Positions 23,262 through 34,548 of a stretch of DNA of 64,000 nt are shown here, piece after piece. This DNA comes from Acanthaster planci (taxonomy: Eukaryota > Echinodermata > Asteroidea > Valvatida > Acanthasteridae): positions 136,808 through 200,807 of the forward strand of contig NW_019091601.1 in NCBI RefSeq assembly GCF_001949145.1, written 5' to 3'. Positions within the stretch are counted from its first letter, which is position 1; every line of letters begins with the position of its first letter. Position numbers and translations under genes: made by a program. Below the pieces are notes generated by a model, which was not told the origin of the DNA, made no database searches, and saw only the letters and a program-made list of their open reading frames with translations.

Positions 23262-23356
23262 CAATGCAAATGGCAACAGCAACAGATAGACCAATGCGAA
23301 CGGCAACAGCAATAGATAGACCAATGCAAACGGCAACAGCAATAGATAGACCAATG
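23262..23356. repeat. Tandem repeat, 30-bp unit, about three copies
   Basis: The unit AGACCAATGCAAACGGCAAC followed by AGCAATAGAT is repeated about three times with few changes. Because the unit length is a multiple of three, the minus strand reads as a decapeptide repeat (IGLSIAVAVC). Nothing indicates that it is translated. Confidence 0.85.
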
Positions 23357-23479
23357 CACATGCAGCAATAACAGTGCCAAGACCAACAGTATCACCAACA
23401 TCAGTGGACCTGAGAAATGACCTATTTGTTCGAAACAGTGCATTTTGAAATTGTTTTCTTTAACTGTTTTGCCTTTTGA

Positions 23480-23900
23480 GCATAATGTTGGTCTCTCACA
23501 ATCTGAAATTGTTGTACTTTTTGGTTAATCTTCGAGTAAGACAGTGTCTTAGTGTACGGGTGCTGCTTTATTTAGACCCGGAGTCTCATACATAAGTGTA
23601 TGGCAGTCACTGAATGCTATTCAGTACACTTAGTCGTTGGTGCATCACATCATGTCCATGTTGGGTAGGAGCGCGCTCACTGCTTTGTGCGTGGCAAGGA
23701 AAATGAATGATGACGAGTTTATTGAGTACTGACTCAAAAGGAGAGGCAATTAGGGTCATGCCAGGCTATCATTTAATCTTAACTGACTCGCTTCTTATGA
23801 TGTTGGATTACACCCAATCCAATATCTTGATCATCAGTCATTCATTAATCTTCCTTCTCCCAACCAAATATGCCGGGTTTACTCTAGTCACATGAGGTGC
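23480..23900. repeat. Duplicated flank block (partner 28262-28680)
   Basis: Direct match to 28262-28680 (shared words TGTTGGATTACACCCAATCC and GTTGGTCTCTCACAATCTG-like text). It marks the far end of the direct duplication that includes receptor copy 2 and the 26-kb pseudogene. Confidence 0.75.
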
Positions 23901-25425
23901 CTCTCCCCAGGCGAATATAAGCAATAACAGGTCATCCCCTCGAGCATCAAGTGCTACAGTGCCTTTTAGCATGATGTGGTTGGAAAGAGTTTGAGGGTGT
24001 TGGGATCCATAAATTCTAACAAACTGGCTGCATTCATGGAAAACTGACATCAACTGTGATCACTTTGGTATAATTATGCTGCAATTTTCTCGGGTTATTT
24101 TCTGTTTGCTTGGGTAGCTGTCTTGTGAAGCATTTACCTCTAACCAATGTTGTCCTTTTTTGAAATAATTACAAGACAAGTTTCTTCTAATTAAAAACTG
24201 GTGGAAAATCCCTTTTTCACCAACCTCATGCTTTAAAATGTATGTAGCTGCAATTAGTGTTTCAAAGATCCTATTTTTCTTCGACTTTATAATGTATAAA
24301 ATTCTCTTTTCAGTAAAACGCAGTGACAAATGCAGTTTTAAACCATAAAGAAAGAAACCCCCTTGCCTTCCTGGACAAAATGGGGGCGCTGTTGCGTTGT
24401 GCCAACCAGGGAAGACATGTTAAAATGCATAGATTTTCTTTTAAAATTGTGAACCCAATATCATTTTAAAGACAATGCTGCTGAGAAAGAGTTGTGTGCC
24501 TTCTTTTTGCCATTCACGTACACAGCAGTGAATCACCAAAGAGAAAATCACTAAAGAAAAAATTCAAAAAAATCTAAAAACCGGCAGTTTTTTGTGCACA
24601 AACCAATGCAACATACAGATTTTCTTTCTGGGATCGCAGTATTGCTTATGAATATGGAATGATATTCAGCCCGGCAAAAAGGTAGCAAAATACCTTTTGA
24701 AACAGATAAACGAAAATCCAAAAGAGGAAAACTGAGATGTGAAGGTGCATTGTTGAGGTTTGCATTAATTTTCTTTTTAATTGTAGATAATCCTTGAAAT
24801 GATTCTTTGAAACCTAAACTTGTACATTAACCCAAGAACACAGGGATCAATTAGTCAAAAGGTATTTGCAACGGAACATGTCCCATTATGAAGACAAAAA
24901 TCCATGTTTGCCTATATTCTGGTCCTTTTGCTGATGAGGTTTTCCATAGACCTTTTTCCTGTGATGTCACGATCGTGCTGGACCTATGATGTGTTGTGAT
25001 GGTAATCTACCTATTCAAGATAAACTAGTCATGCATGCCTTTGCACGTGCGCTAGCACGTGGTTGAAGCTGCCCGTAGTTATTTATGCGATCACCGTGGT
25101 CCACACGTTGGTTGTATTGTTTACATTTAGTCACGTGGGTGAGAAACGACTATATGCATGCTGCGTAGAGGCTGTGACGTCACTTATGAACGCTGTTTAT
25201 GCTAATTACTTCATGTATAGACACTTATTTGTTGTTGTTGTTGTTTGTTTGTTGCTGTTGTTGTTGTTGTTTTTCATCGTAGTGGGGGGTTGATTGTAGC
25301 TTGGCCTTGTGGCTTGCGGCCGTTGTGGCCCCCTTCAAATCAAGGAGGACTAAAAAAAGATACTTTGACCTTTCTCTAACCTTCTTTCTTAGGGTTTAAA
25401 CAGTTCATGGGCTATGGGACACCCA
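23901..25425. other. Intergenic with TTG microsatellite, no gene seen
   Basis: No coding domain recognised. A TTG/TTTG microsatellite occupies 25228-25275. The sequence before it has several TGACGTCA-like words. Confidence 0.5.
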
Positions 25426-25599
25426 CTAATCAATTTAAAATGTCCTTAGAAGGGAATGTGGGGTCTACACCACAACAATCACGACTGGCATCCCCAGCAG
25501 GCGCCGAAACTGAAAGCGCGTCCAGATTATGCCCTACTTTCATTGGTAAGGTGGAAAGCTTGCGGTAGCACCATGCAAGGATACGATCTCTTTTGTGAG

Positions 25600-25672
25600 T
25601 CTGTATGGTTCTGAAAAGAACCGTGAGGAACTCTGACGACGGACAGAGCATACTGTCCGAAACGTTGTGAAA
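25600..25672. mobile_element. Insert with hammerhead-like core and histone-type stem-loop
   Basis: Receptor homology breaks at about 25672, and foreign sequence follows. On the plus strand, CTGACGA (25633-25639), a 6-bp stem GGACAG/CTGTCC with a six-base loop, and GAAAC (25659-25663) give the core order of a hammerhead ribozyme, with one extra C before the stem. Such motifs are known in Penelope-like retroelements. On the minus strand, 25607-25622 reads GGTTCTTTTCAGAACC, the histone mRNA 3' stem-loop consensus. It is probably a short relic of a Penelope-like or related element. Confidence 0.4.
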
Positions 25673-26202
25673 TTCTGAGCATGCCTTGTCAGGATCTTTG
25701 CAGGAACCTCTTGTGAAAAAATGAGGAAAAGAAATGAGAAATGATGTCATCCACGTCAGAGCAATCAGAAATTCCATCCTTGTAGCTGTGAGTTTCCTTT
25801 CATATTGTAATGATACACTATAGCAACATACCTGTCTAATGTTACCACACAGAGTTTGTAAGCTGATGCATGAGACAAAACCCATCCAACAAACCGAGAT
25901 GGAAGGAGTCAACAGAAAACTTTTTTGCCGCCAACACTTGCAGGAACAAAACGAATTAATGCACAGCTTTCATGAACAAATAGGCGGGAAAAGACCGAGT
26001 ACAGACACAGCAACATGTCGGCCATTGCCAAATTCACCAGAAGAAAGTTGGTCCTATTGTGTAGGGATTTGACACGTAAAATGATGGAACACACCAAGAG
26101 GTTTCCAAAGACACCGATGCCTCCTTCCACTACCGTGAGCAGACATATCAACTTCCCCAATGTTGAGGCCTCATTTTCAACCTGTCCATGTGTCGCATTC
26201 AT
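25673..26202 (-). pseudogene. GPCR pseudogene, copy 3 (truncated)
   Basis: Third close copy of the receptor, starting MNATHGQVENEAS at 26202 and well conserved through TM1, TM2 and the first extracellular loop. It is disabled: the codon after FC is TGA (25909-25911) where copies 1 and 2 have CGA. A one-base loss near 25815 shifts the frame just after the ERY position, which here reads DRY. Homology ends after KACSE in the second extracellular loop, where other DNA is joined. TM5-TM7 are absent. The promoter TATA and the upstream block are still present, so decay is recent relative to the duplication. A short truncated product is conceivable but unlikely to matter. Confidence 0.9.
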
Positions 26203-26628
26203 TGCAGAGATTTGTTGACACTTTTCTCGAAGCAGTTTGGAAAGGGAGACACACTCTTAACTAGTGTCGTCAAAAGAGATATTTGATCAGTGGCTTATAC
26301 AGCCTTCAGTGTGTTGCACCCCCTGGATTGGAGAAGTCAGAATTAATTTAAATGACTAATTTTCTGCCCGTTACCAATCTGAGTTTTCTCTTTTTTTCCT
26401 GTTTGTAGAACACACATGTGCAGGTATCCATTATGAAGCAGATATCCTTTGAAAATAGAAGTATTAATAAATCCTTGCTTGATCGTTCCAGATAGTGTCT
26501 TAAATAGTTGCTACCAAAGGAACCGAGGAATTTTCAAGTAGGCTGTGGTTATCCTCTTTCCCAAAGGCAGAGCTAAGCGTGTTGGTCATCAGAATTTGTT
26601 TTGGTTTTTTTTCTGATTAATCAGTTCT

Positions 26629-26637
26629 CCTCTTATA
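26629..26637 (-). promoter_or_regulatory. TATA box relic, pseudogene copy 3
   Basis: TATAAGAGG on the minus strand in the position equivalent to the TATA boxes of copies 1 and 2. Confidence 0.4.
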
Positions 26638-27234
26638 CTCGTTACGGGCAATAGTGTTTCCTGAGCGAGACAAGCATTCTAACTTTTATTTCCAACAGCA
26701 TATGGGGGTTAATATCAAATACCCCTCAAACTTGCAAAGCCTTTTCGCATGTAAGGATGCGGAAATAGAGCCCGACAGACTGTCCGGTTGTCACTTAAGT
26801 GCTGTTCCTGTGATTGTTTGGCAACCAAAGAACCGATGGGCGTAAGTCTGTTCATTAATGACCAACATGTGAATTGTGCAGAGTATAGGCTATGTCAATT
26901 GTAAACGGGGTAACTGAATGCCTACCTGAAAGGTCACCTTAAAGTGGCAGAAAGCACTGCCCTGTAGAATAACAGAGCACCAGCATTTTCCCTCAAACTG
27001 AGTTTATCAAGATCCGTGCGTTTTTGCCGATCAGTATCATAATACGGTTGAGCGAAAATGCATGCCTAATTATTTTTTATTTTTTTTCTTTTCGCAATGA
27101 ATCCTATCATTAAATGAGCCTAAAACAGAACATCAATTTATGTCCCTCCAGTCGATGGTAGCTAAAATGGCCAAAAGTAATTTGAGTTGTTGGAAAGTCG
27201 CTATCCGTCTGTTATCTGTAAACAAATACTCACT

Positions 27235-27345
27235 CTTAATACTCTAAGGTATTATCGACTTACCCTTTCGGGGATATCTTCCCTGGAATCTACACCCATT
27301 CCAATAAGTTTTTCTGCTGTCAGGGTCTGACAGATCGATTTGACT
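27235..27345 (-). promoter_or_regulatory. Conserved upstream block, copy 3
   Basis: Counterpart of 190-300 and 18275-18385. It still ends in AAGG|GTAAGTCG on the minus strand even though the gene is dead. Confidence 0.4.
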
Positions 27346-27479
27346 CTGATCTCCTCATTGGTAGCACCTCTGATTTTAATGAATAGCAGTTATTTCAAAT
27401 GATACTTTATTATCCTTGCAAAGTTAGGCGTTTAAGGAAACGTTTTGGTACAGTCCTCCTGTACCACAAAAGCGAAACC

Positions 27480-27610
27480 AATGGCTTTACCAATGCCAGT
27501 ATTTTTAACAATAGCAAAACAATGCCAACAGCAATAGAAATACCACCACTGCCAGTGGCAACATCAATAACAATGTCAAGGCCAACAGTACCATCAACAC
27601 CAATGGCCAT
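27480..27610. repeat. CAATGCCAACAG-type simple repeat, copy 3 flank
   Basis: Degenerate relative of 18650-18790 and 23262-23356 in the duplicated flank. Confidence 0.6.
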
Positions 27611-27714
27611 AGTACATGTCCAATTTGTCCCATAGTTCAAATTCCCGGCAACTGTTTACGTCGAAGGGGCATCTTAAAACCGTTTTCTTAATAGTTCTGT
27701 GTAACTACAGTTTT

Positions 27715-28680
27715 TGCAACCGGGTAAGTGTGCTATTTGACTTTAGTATTTCTCGATACAGTGATGTCACGTTAATTGCTTTAAAAGTTGTCGGCAGCTG
27801 ATAAATTGCATCAGAGAATATTGCCTAACGTACGTGTTGACTCTGGCAACATTGATATAAAAGAAGACTTTGAGCGAGTTGTGGTAAATTGTTAATCAAG
27901 ATAGAAACCAATACTACTTTGCCGTAAGTCAAAATATTTCTATGCTGAGTTATGATGTAAGTTAGCAGGAGACAAGCTGTAATTATTGTTTGGTTATGGT
28001 AAGATGAAAGGAATAATCTCATTAAATCGTGGCTGTTTCAATCAAAACGCTCGGTAAAAAGTAAGCCATGGTGCGACAATAATATACTTTTGCTGCATAA
28101 TGGCTTATACTTAAACAGGTTAAACAGGCACATAATTATTACTCGCATTTTGTAATAGGACAGGGTCATGCATCAGTGTTTGGGCTTGAATGCTTCGTCT
28201 AAATTTCATAATTTTTGGTCCACGTAATCCAATAAATGGAGTCTGTAAATGGCTTTTCGCTCATAATGTTAGTCTCCCACAATCTAACATTGCCCTCCTT
28301 TCTTAAATGATATTCGAGTAAGCCAGTGTCTTAGGGTATGGTGGTGCTTTATTCAGATCCAGAGCTCAAACAAAAGCTTCATGCACTCACTAACTGCTGT
28401 TCACTATACTTTATCGTTGGTACATCACATTATTATGTCTATGTTGAGTAGGATCGCTCAGTGCTTTGTGCAGGGCACGGGAAATAAATGGTGACAAGTT
28501 TATAAGTGGTGCCTCGAAGAGAGAGGCAAATACAGTCATGTCAAGCCATCTCTTAATCTTTAACGACTCGCTTCTCGAGATGTTGGATTACACCCAATCC
28601 AACGTTTTTACCATCAATCACTCTCCCAACTGCCGACCAAACACGGCTGAGGGTTCACTACATAGTTACAGGACGTGCCT
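27715..28680. repeat. Duplicated flank, partner of 18890-19240 and 23480-23900
   Basis: Here the two blocks that are 4.2 kb apart in the copy-2 flank lie almost next to each other, which shows that 19.24-23.4 kb was enlarged by insertions (or that this copy lost DNA). No gene. Confidence 0.7.
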
Positions 28681-31600
28681 CTCCGAGAAAGGGCCTTGGC
28701 AAATGTACAAAATAACAAGATGTGAGTCGGGGAGTGTTGGGTTCTTTTTTATTAGCAAAAAGCGCGTCCTTTCCTTATAACAGAAATCCACGGTTCGTTT
28801 TTTTTGCATTCTGGCCCCATTGCCAGGGAATGTGCAGGCACACGTGCATAGCCTTATGTTAAAAAGAATATATATGTATTTGTCCGGACCAAGGGAGAGT
28901 GCAATTTTATTAAAGACGAATGCTCTTAACTGAACTTCGCTGGTTTACGACTGACTGTGGTGAAGACAACATTAATGAAACGAAATACATTGCTCTGCAG
29001 TAAATTGCATTTCACTGGTTCTCTATTGCATTTGTAAATGACTGTGGTGTCACGACACAATCATTGTTGCTTACTGTGACGGAGTCCATAGGATCTGTAT
29101 GCCCGAGGGGGGGTAAGAATATTATGACCAAGCTTGTGTAGGAGTTATTAAATTTTACTGTTGGCAATTCACTCGCAAAATGCGTGTAACTACTTAAGCA
29201 CTGTTCTTTGACCATTTCGACCATAAAACTATGTACACAAAGTCTTCTTGTGACGCCAAAATGCCGGTTGGTGGCTTTTGTCTGCTACTTGTCACTGCTG
29301 TCTGTCGTTTTCTTCTCTTTTTTTCTCGTCAAAAAAGCATGTGGTATTGTGGCTACATTGGCAAACACTTTCCTATGGAGACATTAATATTATTTGTAGT
29401 ATTTCGATTAAAATTTAATTTGGTATAAGTTGAAATGCATTAGAAGAAAAGGAGAGATGGCGGTTTTTTCTTTGAGGGGTTTCAATTTTTTCCTGTGGTG
29501 GAGGTATTTGTCCCATTTTTGGAAGCAGTGCCCAAAGACACAAATCGGCGGTTGAGTTTCTATGGTATACCGAAGAGGCAAGATTCAGGCCTCCCCCCCC
29601 AAAAAAAAAGCGAAAAGACGAGGCGGAACAGAACGCGAACGACAAGAATAGAGGCGGCACAATACATGTAGGCCTAGTTAGGAAATGTCAAGATCTGAAG
29701 ATGGCGTTGTTTTATAATAGGTGAGTCCGTAAAATTTGAATATCAGTACATTTGGGTTTCAAGACCAAAGTCTTATTTCTTCTTCAGCTTAATTGAAACA
29801 TCGTCAGCTTATCATGTAGAGGTCATTTAGTGCCAAAGAGTGTGGTGATAATATTGATATAATTAATAAAAACTACACAAAATGTAAAAATTAATTAGAA
29901 AAAATGACCTAGTTTGCTTGTGGTCTGGTGCAGTATTCTTTTTCACTTCACCGTAATTATCCTTATATTTCATTTTGTGGTATGTGCATGTACCGCCGTA
30001 GCCTACGTAATGAATTTCTGCCCACATCATTAGTTAATCATCCTGGTCCTGGTAAGTGCATCGAGATGGTTGTTTGAGTTGGTCGTTGACTTGAGTTTTT
30101 CTGTGTTAAATATTTCAAATTTGATTTCCAAAATTGCAATTTTAACGATTTTCATTTTTTTCTTTGTTCTCATTTTCAAGCATTTTCTTCGGTCTGGCTC
30201 CATATATGGATTTTTTCCATATTGCACTGCAATGCATGATTTTCTGTTGATGTTCACATGTAAAAAGCCTAATGTTAACCCCGCTGTTAACGTTTATTGA
30301 GTAGTAACCAGAATTTTATGCATGCTATAACTATTCAAAAGCAATAAAGTCAGATTTTAACTCTTGTTCAAAAGTAAGTCTTGGCCAAATGCCAGATCTT
30401 AGTTCATGTCACCAAATTGGCCGATCCAACCAAGCAGATCTGAACCCTTTTATTTTTTATTAATTTTTTTGGGTAGTTATAGAACCATTTTTGCAAAGTT
30501 TATTATTTTTCTGTAAATAATGAAAAAAAGGTTATTATGTAGCATCTTTTGAATTACCTTAATTATGTACGTTCCATCACACTTATTGGAATAGGCCTGT
30601 GGTCTTTGGTCACCCTTGGATTGTAACAGTTCAGAATGCTGCCAAACCTTCAAAACTGGCATTTGAGATGAAAAAACAATGCAAGTGGAATACGTTCTTG
30701 TATGTGACAAAAAGGAAAGTTGGGTTTGAGCCCCATTCAAGCGAGCTTTTATTCACTCTCACTCCTTTAGGTTGTGTGAGCATCACTTACACCATCCCCT
30801 AAATTGGTGGCACACATGGACTTGAACGATGTTCGAAGGGAAGCCGCAATGTTGAGGACACAACAGCTACTGACAGCAGACTGCAAGGAGTACACTGATT
30901 GATTTTTCAGCAATTTGCAACACCCATAAGGAGCATAAAACTTTAACAGGCCACATGCTTCAATCATTATGCACTCATGCGCACTGGCAGGTGCACTTAA
31001 GACAATCATATGAAATCTAAATTTTGAGGATTTCAAAAACAGTAATGAGAACTACATGTATATGGTAGCTTCAAATAGCTCCAGTCTTGTTTACAAATAC
31101 TGAATTTTAAATTTTTTTCTTGACATATGGGAGGTATTTCTCGCATAAAAATCCCTGATTGTAAATAGGATTAGAAAATTATTTCACATGTAACATAGAC
31201 ACTTTATCCCTGTCTCAATTTCATGGAATGACACTCGAATCAGTGGCATCTCAAGTGAATTGTATAATTACACCAATTGGAAATATTTTTGAGCTTATTC
31301 ACTAAGTTGATTGAATTTTTCGTATTTATTGCAATTCCTGGTGCAAAAATGATTTGAATTGACCATTCAACAATAATCAACACAGTAGTTTGCCTTGCTT
31401 GCTTCTTCTGCGTCTGCCTGTACACAATGCCCTAGTGGGCTATCCCGGTATAGTTTGGTTAGGGTTAATGTGGCAGCAGCACAAATTAAATTTTGAAGTA
31501 AGCAGGATGTTGTGTGCTTGATCCCAGGCTGGCACACTGTGGTTTTTTTTCTCAGGGAAGCACTGTGTAGTGTTAATAAAGTTATGTTGCATGAAAGAAA

Positions 31601-34071
31601 TGGCAAGCTTACTTAATATTGCAATTTCCTCATTCATTACATCCTACCTCCTTGAAAATTGAAGTAGCTGATTTTAAAAAATGAAGATTTTAGGAGGCGT
31701 TCTTTAATCACGAGTCATGATGACTAGTGCACATTACGCACTTTAAATGCGTCACATACATGTAATTGTGTACATGAATGCGTGCAATTTTTAAGAACTC
31801 TGCTCCATTCCACCTCTTTAGGGAGACCACTATCCTCAGTTATGCCACCTACATGAAAGCCTTTCGTGGATATGAACAAATTCAACTAAAAACGAAAAGG
31901 CGTCATACAAGATGTTTTGATAAAACCTCAATTTTATTTGACAAATTGACAGATACAACTTAAAAACTTGAATATATTTAATAAATGAGGTGCTTGAAAA
32001 AATAGATTGTTTGTATGTATACATTACAAACCTGTTTATTCACATTTTGTGATTTGGAGCTTTGGGGGATATGGTCGAATTACGAACCAATTTGGGTAAT
32101 GTTCAGAAGTGCTTGCTTGCTCCTCTGGCCAAGACAAGCCAGAAACTCTGCCTGAACATTTATCAAGCCGATGCATCTTGTCACTGTTTTCCCTCAAACA
32201 ATTCTGACTGCTTATATAAAGATCCTATTACATGCAGTTTGTGAAGTATGACATTTTCATGTACGAAGTCATCAGGGAAATTATGCTATGGGCCTTCATG
32301 TTTCCCACACATTTTTCTTATGTAACACGATGTTCCTTTGAAATGTAGGTTTAAATCTTGTAGAAAAACACAAATTTGCACATGGGCCTAGCATTGAAAA
32401 TAATGTTAAAAGACTTGAATCTTAACCGGGGAACATGTACTATTTTTCCACTTGAAAAATTCGAAAACCCCACCAGATGAGTATTTATAACTCTGAAAAT
32501 TGCTCTACAAGTCAGAAAAAAGGTTTTGCTAGGAAAACCCAACCAGACCTGGCTTTCAGTGAGAGCTAACGTCAGTACTCGATCGTGTTTGCCGATGATT
32601 GTTCATGAGAAAAGAATACATGCGCGGTTTTCCCTGTCTAAAGCTAATTGTCGATAATTCTCACGTCAGTATACTCATAATTATCACAGTGTCATAACAT
32701 ACTTGTATGTTGTCTCTCTCGTCCATTTTGCGATTTTTTCCACGAAAAAGAATGCTTTCCAAGGCAAAATTACGAGCGCAGTGCTGGTCGCTATCGCTCA
32801 TCGCACAACGCTTCAAAGGTCAACGGGACGTTTCCTGTGCTGGCAACTCCAGAGCTTCCGGCTGACGGAACACGCAATACGCCGTGCGCCCGCTAGGGTT
32901 GGCAATCTATTGTTTTTCTCCTCCAGGCCTATGATCATATGGCTCAAAAGGCTTATTGCTTTCGTCTTACGCTGACTGCGATGCCAAAGCAAATTACCAT
33001 AGGGCTGCATGTGTGCTGCCCAGTACAAGCATGGTGTTCAGACCTGACATATCCCCTTACGCGTATAAATTGTGGACCAAGTAGCCATTGTAGGTCAAAA
33101 TAGAACGTGCCTTACAGGAGCAGAGCCCCCCCCCAACACACACATACATATGAAAATTAAAATGTCTAAGAGCAGTATCGAAAGCATTAGGTGCAGGAGT
33201 TCAGCCTTCAAAATGTTGGCTCCAGAAACGCGCCAAATGCAAGAGGTGTGATAATCAAGTTGCATGCTTTTTTAGTTGCTTTAATCTTCTAAATGAGTTT
33301 AAGTTGCGCAGTAAAGTAAGAGATATTTCTAAGGTCTGGTTAACTTGCATTTAGTACAGATTCTTAAAAACGTACCTGTAAAATGTTGCTTGAGCATGCC
33401 ATATTGAAAGCAAATTTATCGATCCCATCATCTGGTTGGTCGTTGATTAAGTGTCACTGCATTAACAATGCCAATCCCACTCCATATCCCTTGACGACTG
33501 TGTTCTTTGGTGGTGTTTTGGACAACTGTTGACCTGGATTAGCTTAGGATATATTCAGATGGGCCAGACATTTATTTAGGACGTCGCCTTACCTTATTTA
33601 TTAAGGAAAGTTAGCAATTACACTACTTTGACTCGTCAAATGAAGTAAACTGTATTCTGTGTTTTACACTGTGAGTTTATTGTTAGCATTAAATTCATTT
33701 TACTAATTACAGTCATTATATATATAGGTATCAACAAACGGTCATCATCTGCTAATTCGTGTACACTGTAAAAATATGTGGTAATGATTTAACACCATTA
33801 AATGCCTCCATGGTATTACTTATGAACGTGTTGTGGTGATAATAATGCAGAGCTTAACATGTTGTGGTGTTTATTTTTTTAAACAACTTTCCATGCTGAC
33901 GTGTTAATAAATTTAGACACAAAGAAACGTTTTGGTGTAACTAACAAGACACAAAAAACGCTTATCGGGTTGTAACGCTTCCTAAACACCCAAACACGTC
34001 TGTTTCCATTAACTGGTGTTTAATTTTAAACACTTACATGTTTACAATTAATTCAAAGACGAGTTATTACC
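28681..34071. other. Intergenic, one candidate start exon, no secure gene
   Basis: More than 5 kb without a recognisable gene. ATGGCG at 29701 in good context is followed at 29721 by a GTGAGT donor (MALFYN), which would make a very short first coding exon, but no partner exon was recognised. Open frames at 30599-30802, 31778-31963 and 32062-32244 show no known domain. About 33770-34060 is AT-rich and repeat-like. Confidence 0.45.
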
Positions 34072-34242
34072 GGTTCATACTTCACGCGAAAGTGAACACG
34101 AATGCGAGTTGTTACATGGGATCAAACATTCGCCCCGCGAATTCGCGGAAGTTGAATACATTTCAACTCGAGCTAGATTTTGCTGCAAATCTTTCGTGAC
34201 GACAAATTTGCTCCACTTTCGTCTTTGCCTGAAGTATGAACC
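34072..34242. mobile_element. MITE with GGTTCATACTTC ends
   Basis: A 171-bp element with inverted ends GGTTCATACTTC...GAAGTATGAACC, and further pairing of CGAAAGTG with CACTTTCG. The ends look like PIF/Harbinger-type MITEs. The target duplication is not clear. It has no coding frame. Confidence 0.65.
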
Positions 34243-34548
34243 TGCGTTTAATAATGGGCGTTGGTTTATACAGTATAATATTTACAAGAAGCGTAAACTT
34301 GAATAGTGTAGGCTTTGTTTATGTACATGCCAAGGTCAACATGAATCTGCAATACAATGCATCTATCACGAGTTACAAATGATTTTTACAGTTAATTACG
34401 ACGCACAAAGTTGTTAAAGCACTGCAACTATTATACAACTTTTGTTACACTGTTTAATATGTCTTCTATTCGCATACAAGACAAGTGTCTGACGAACTAT
34501 TCGTGGTGTATAATAATTCTCACGTTTTGTTTCAGAAATGTTTACGTA

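Noticed and set aside
23262-23356. CRISPR-like look of short regular repeats
   Set aside because: Repeats are directly adjacent with no spacers, and the genome is animal.
23158-23443. Minus-strand repeat proteins (IGLSIAVAV type)
   Set aside because: By-product of a 30-bp DNA repeat. No splice or start context suggests a gene.
25607-25622. A histone gene 3' end on the minus strand
   Set aside because: No histone coding sequence precedes the stem-loop; the upstream sequence is the receptor pseudogene and an element-like insert. Kept only as a finding.
29701-29720. First coding exon ATGGCGTTGTTTTATAATAG with a perfect donor
   Set aside because: No partner exon was recognised, so it is mentioned only in the region description and not called a gene.
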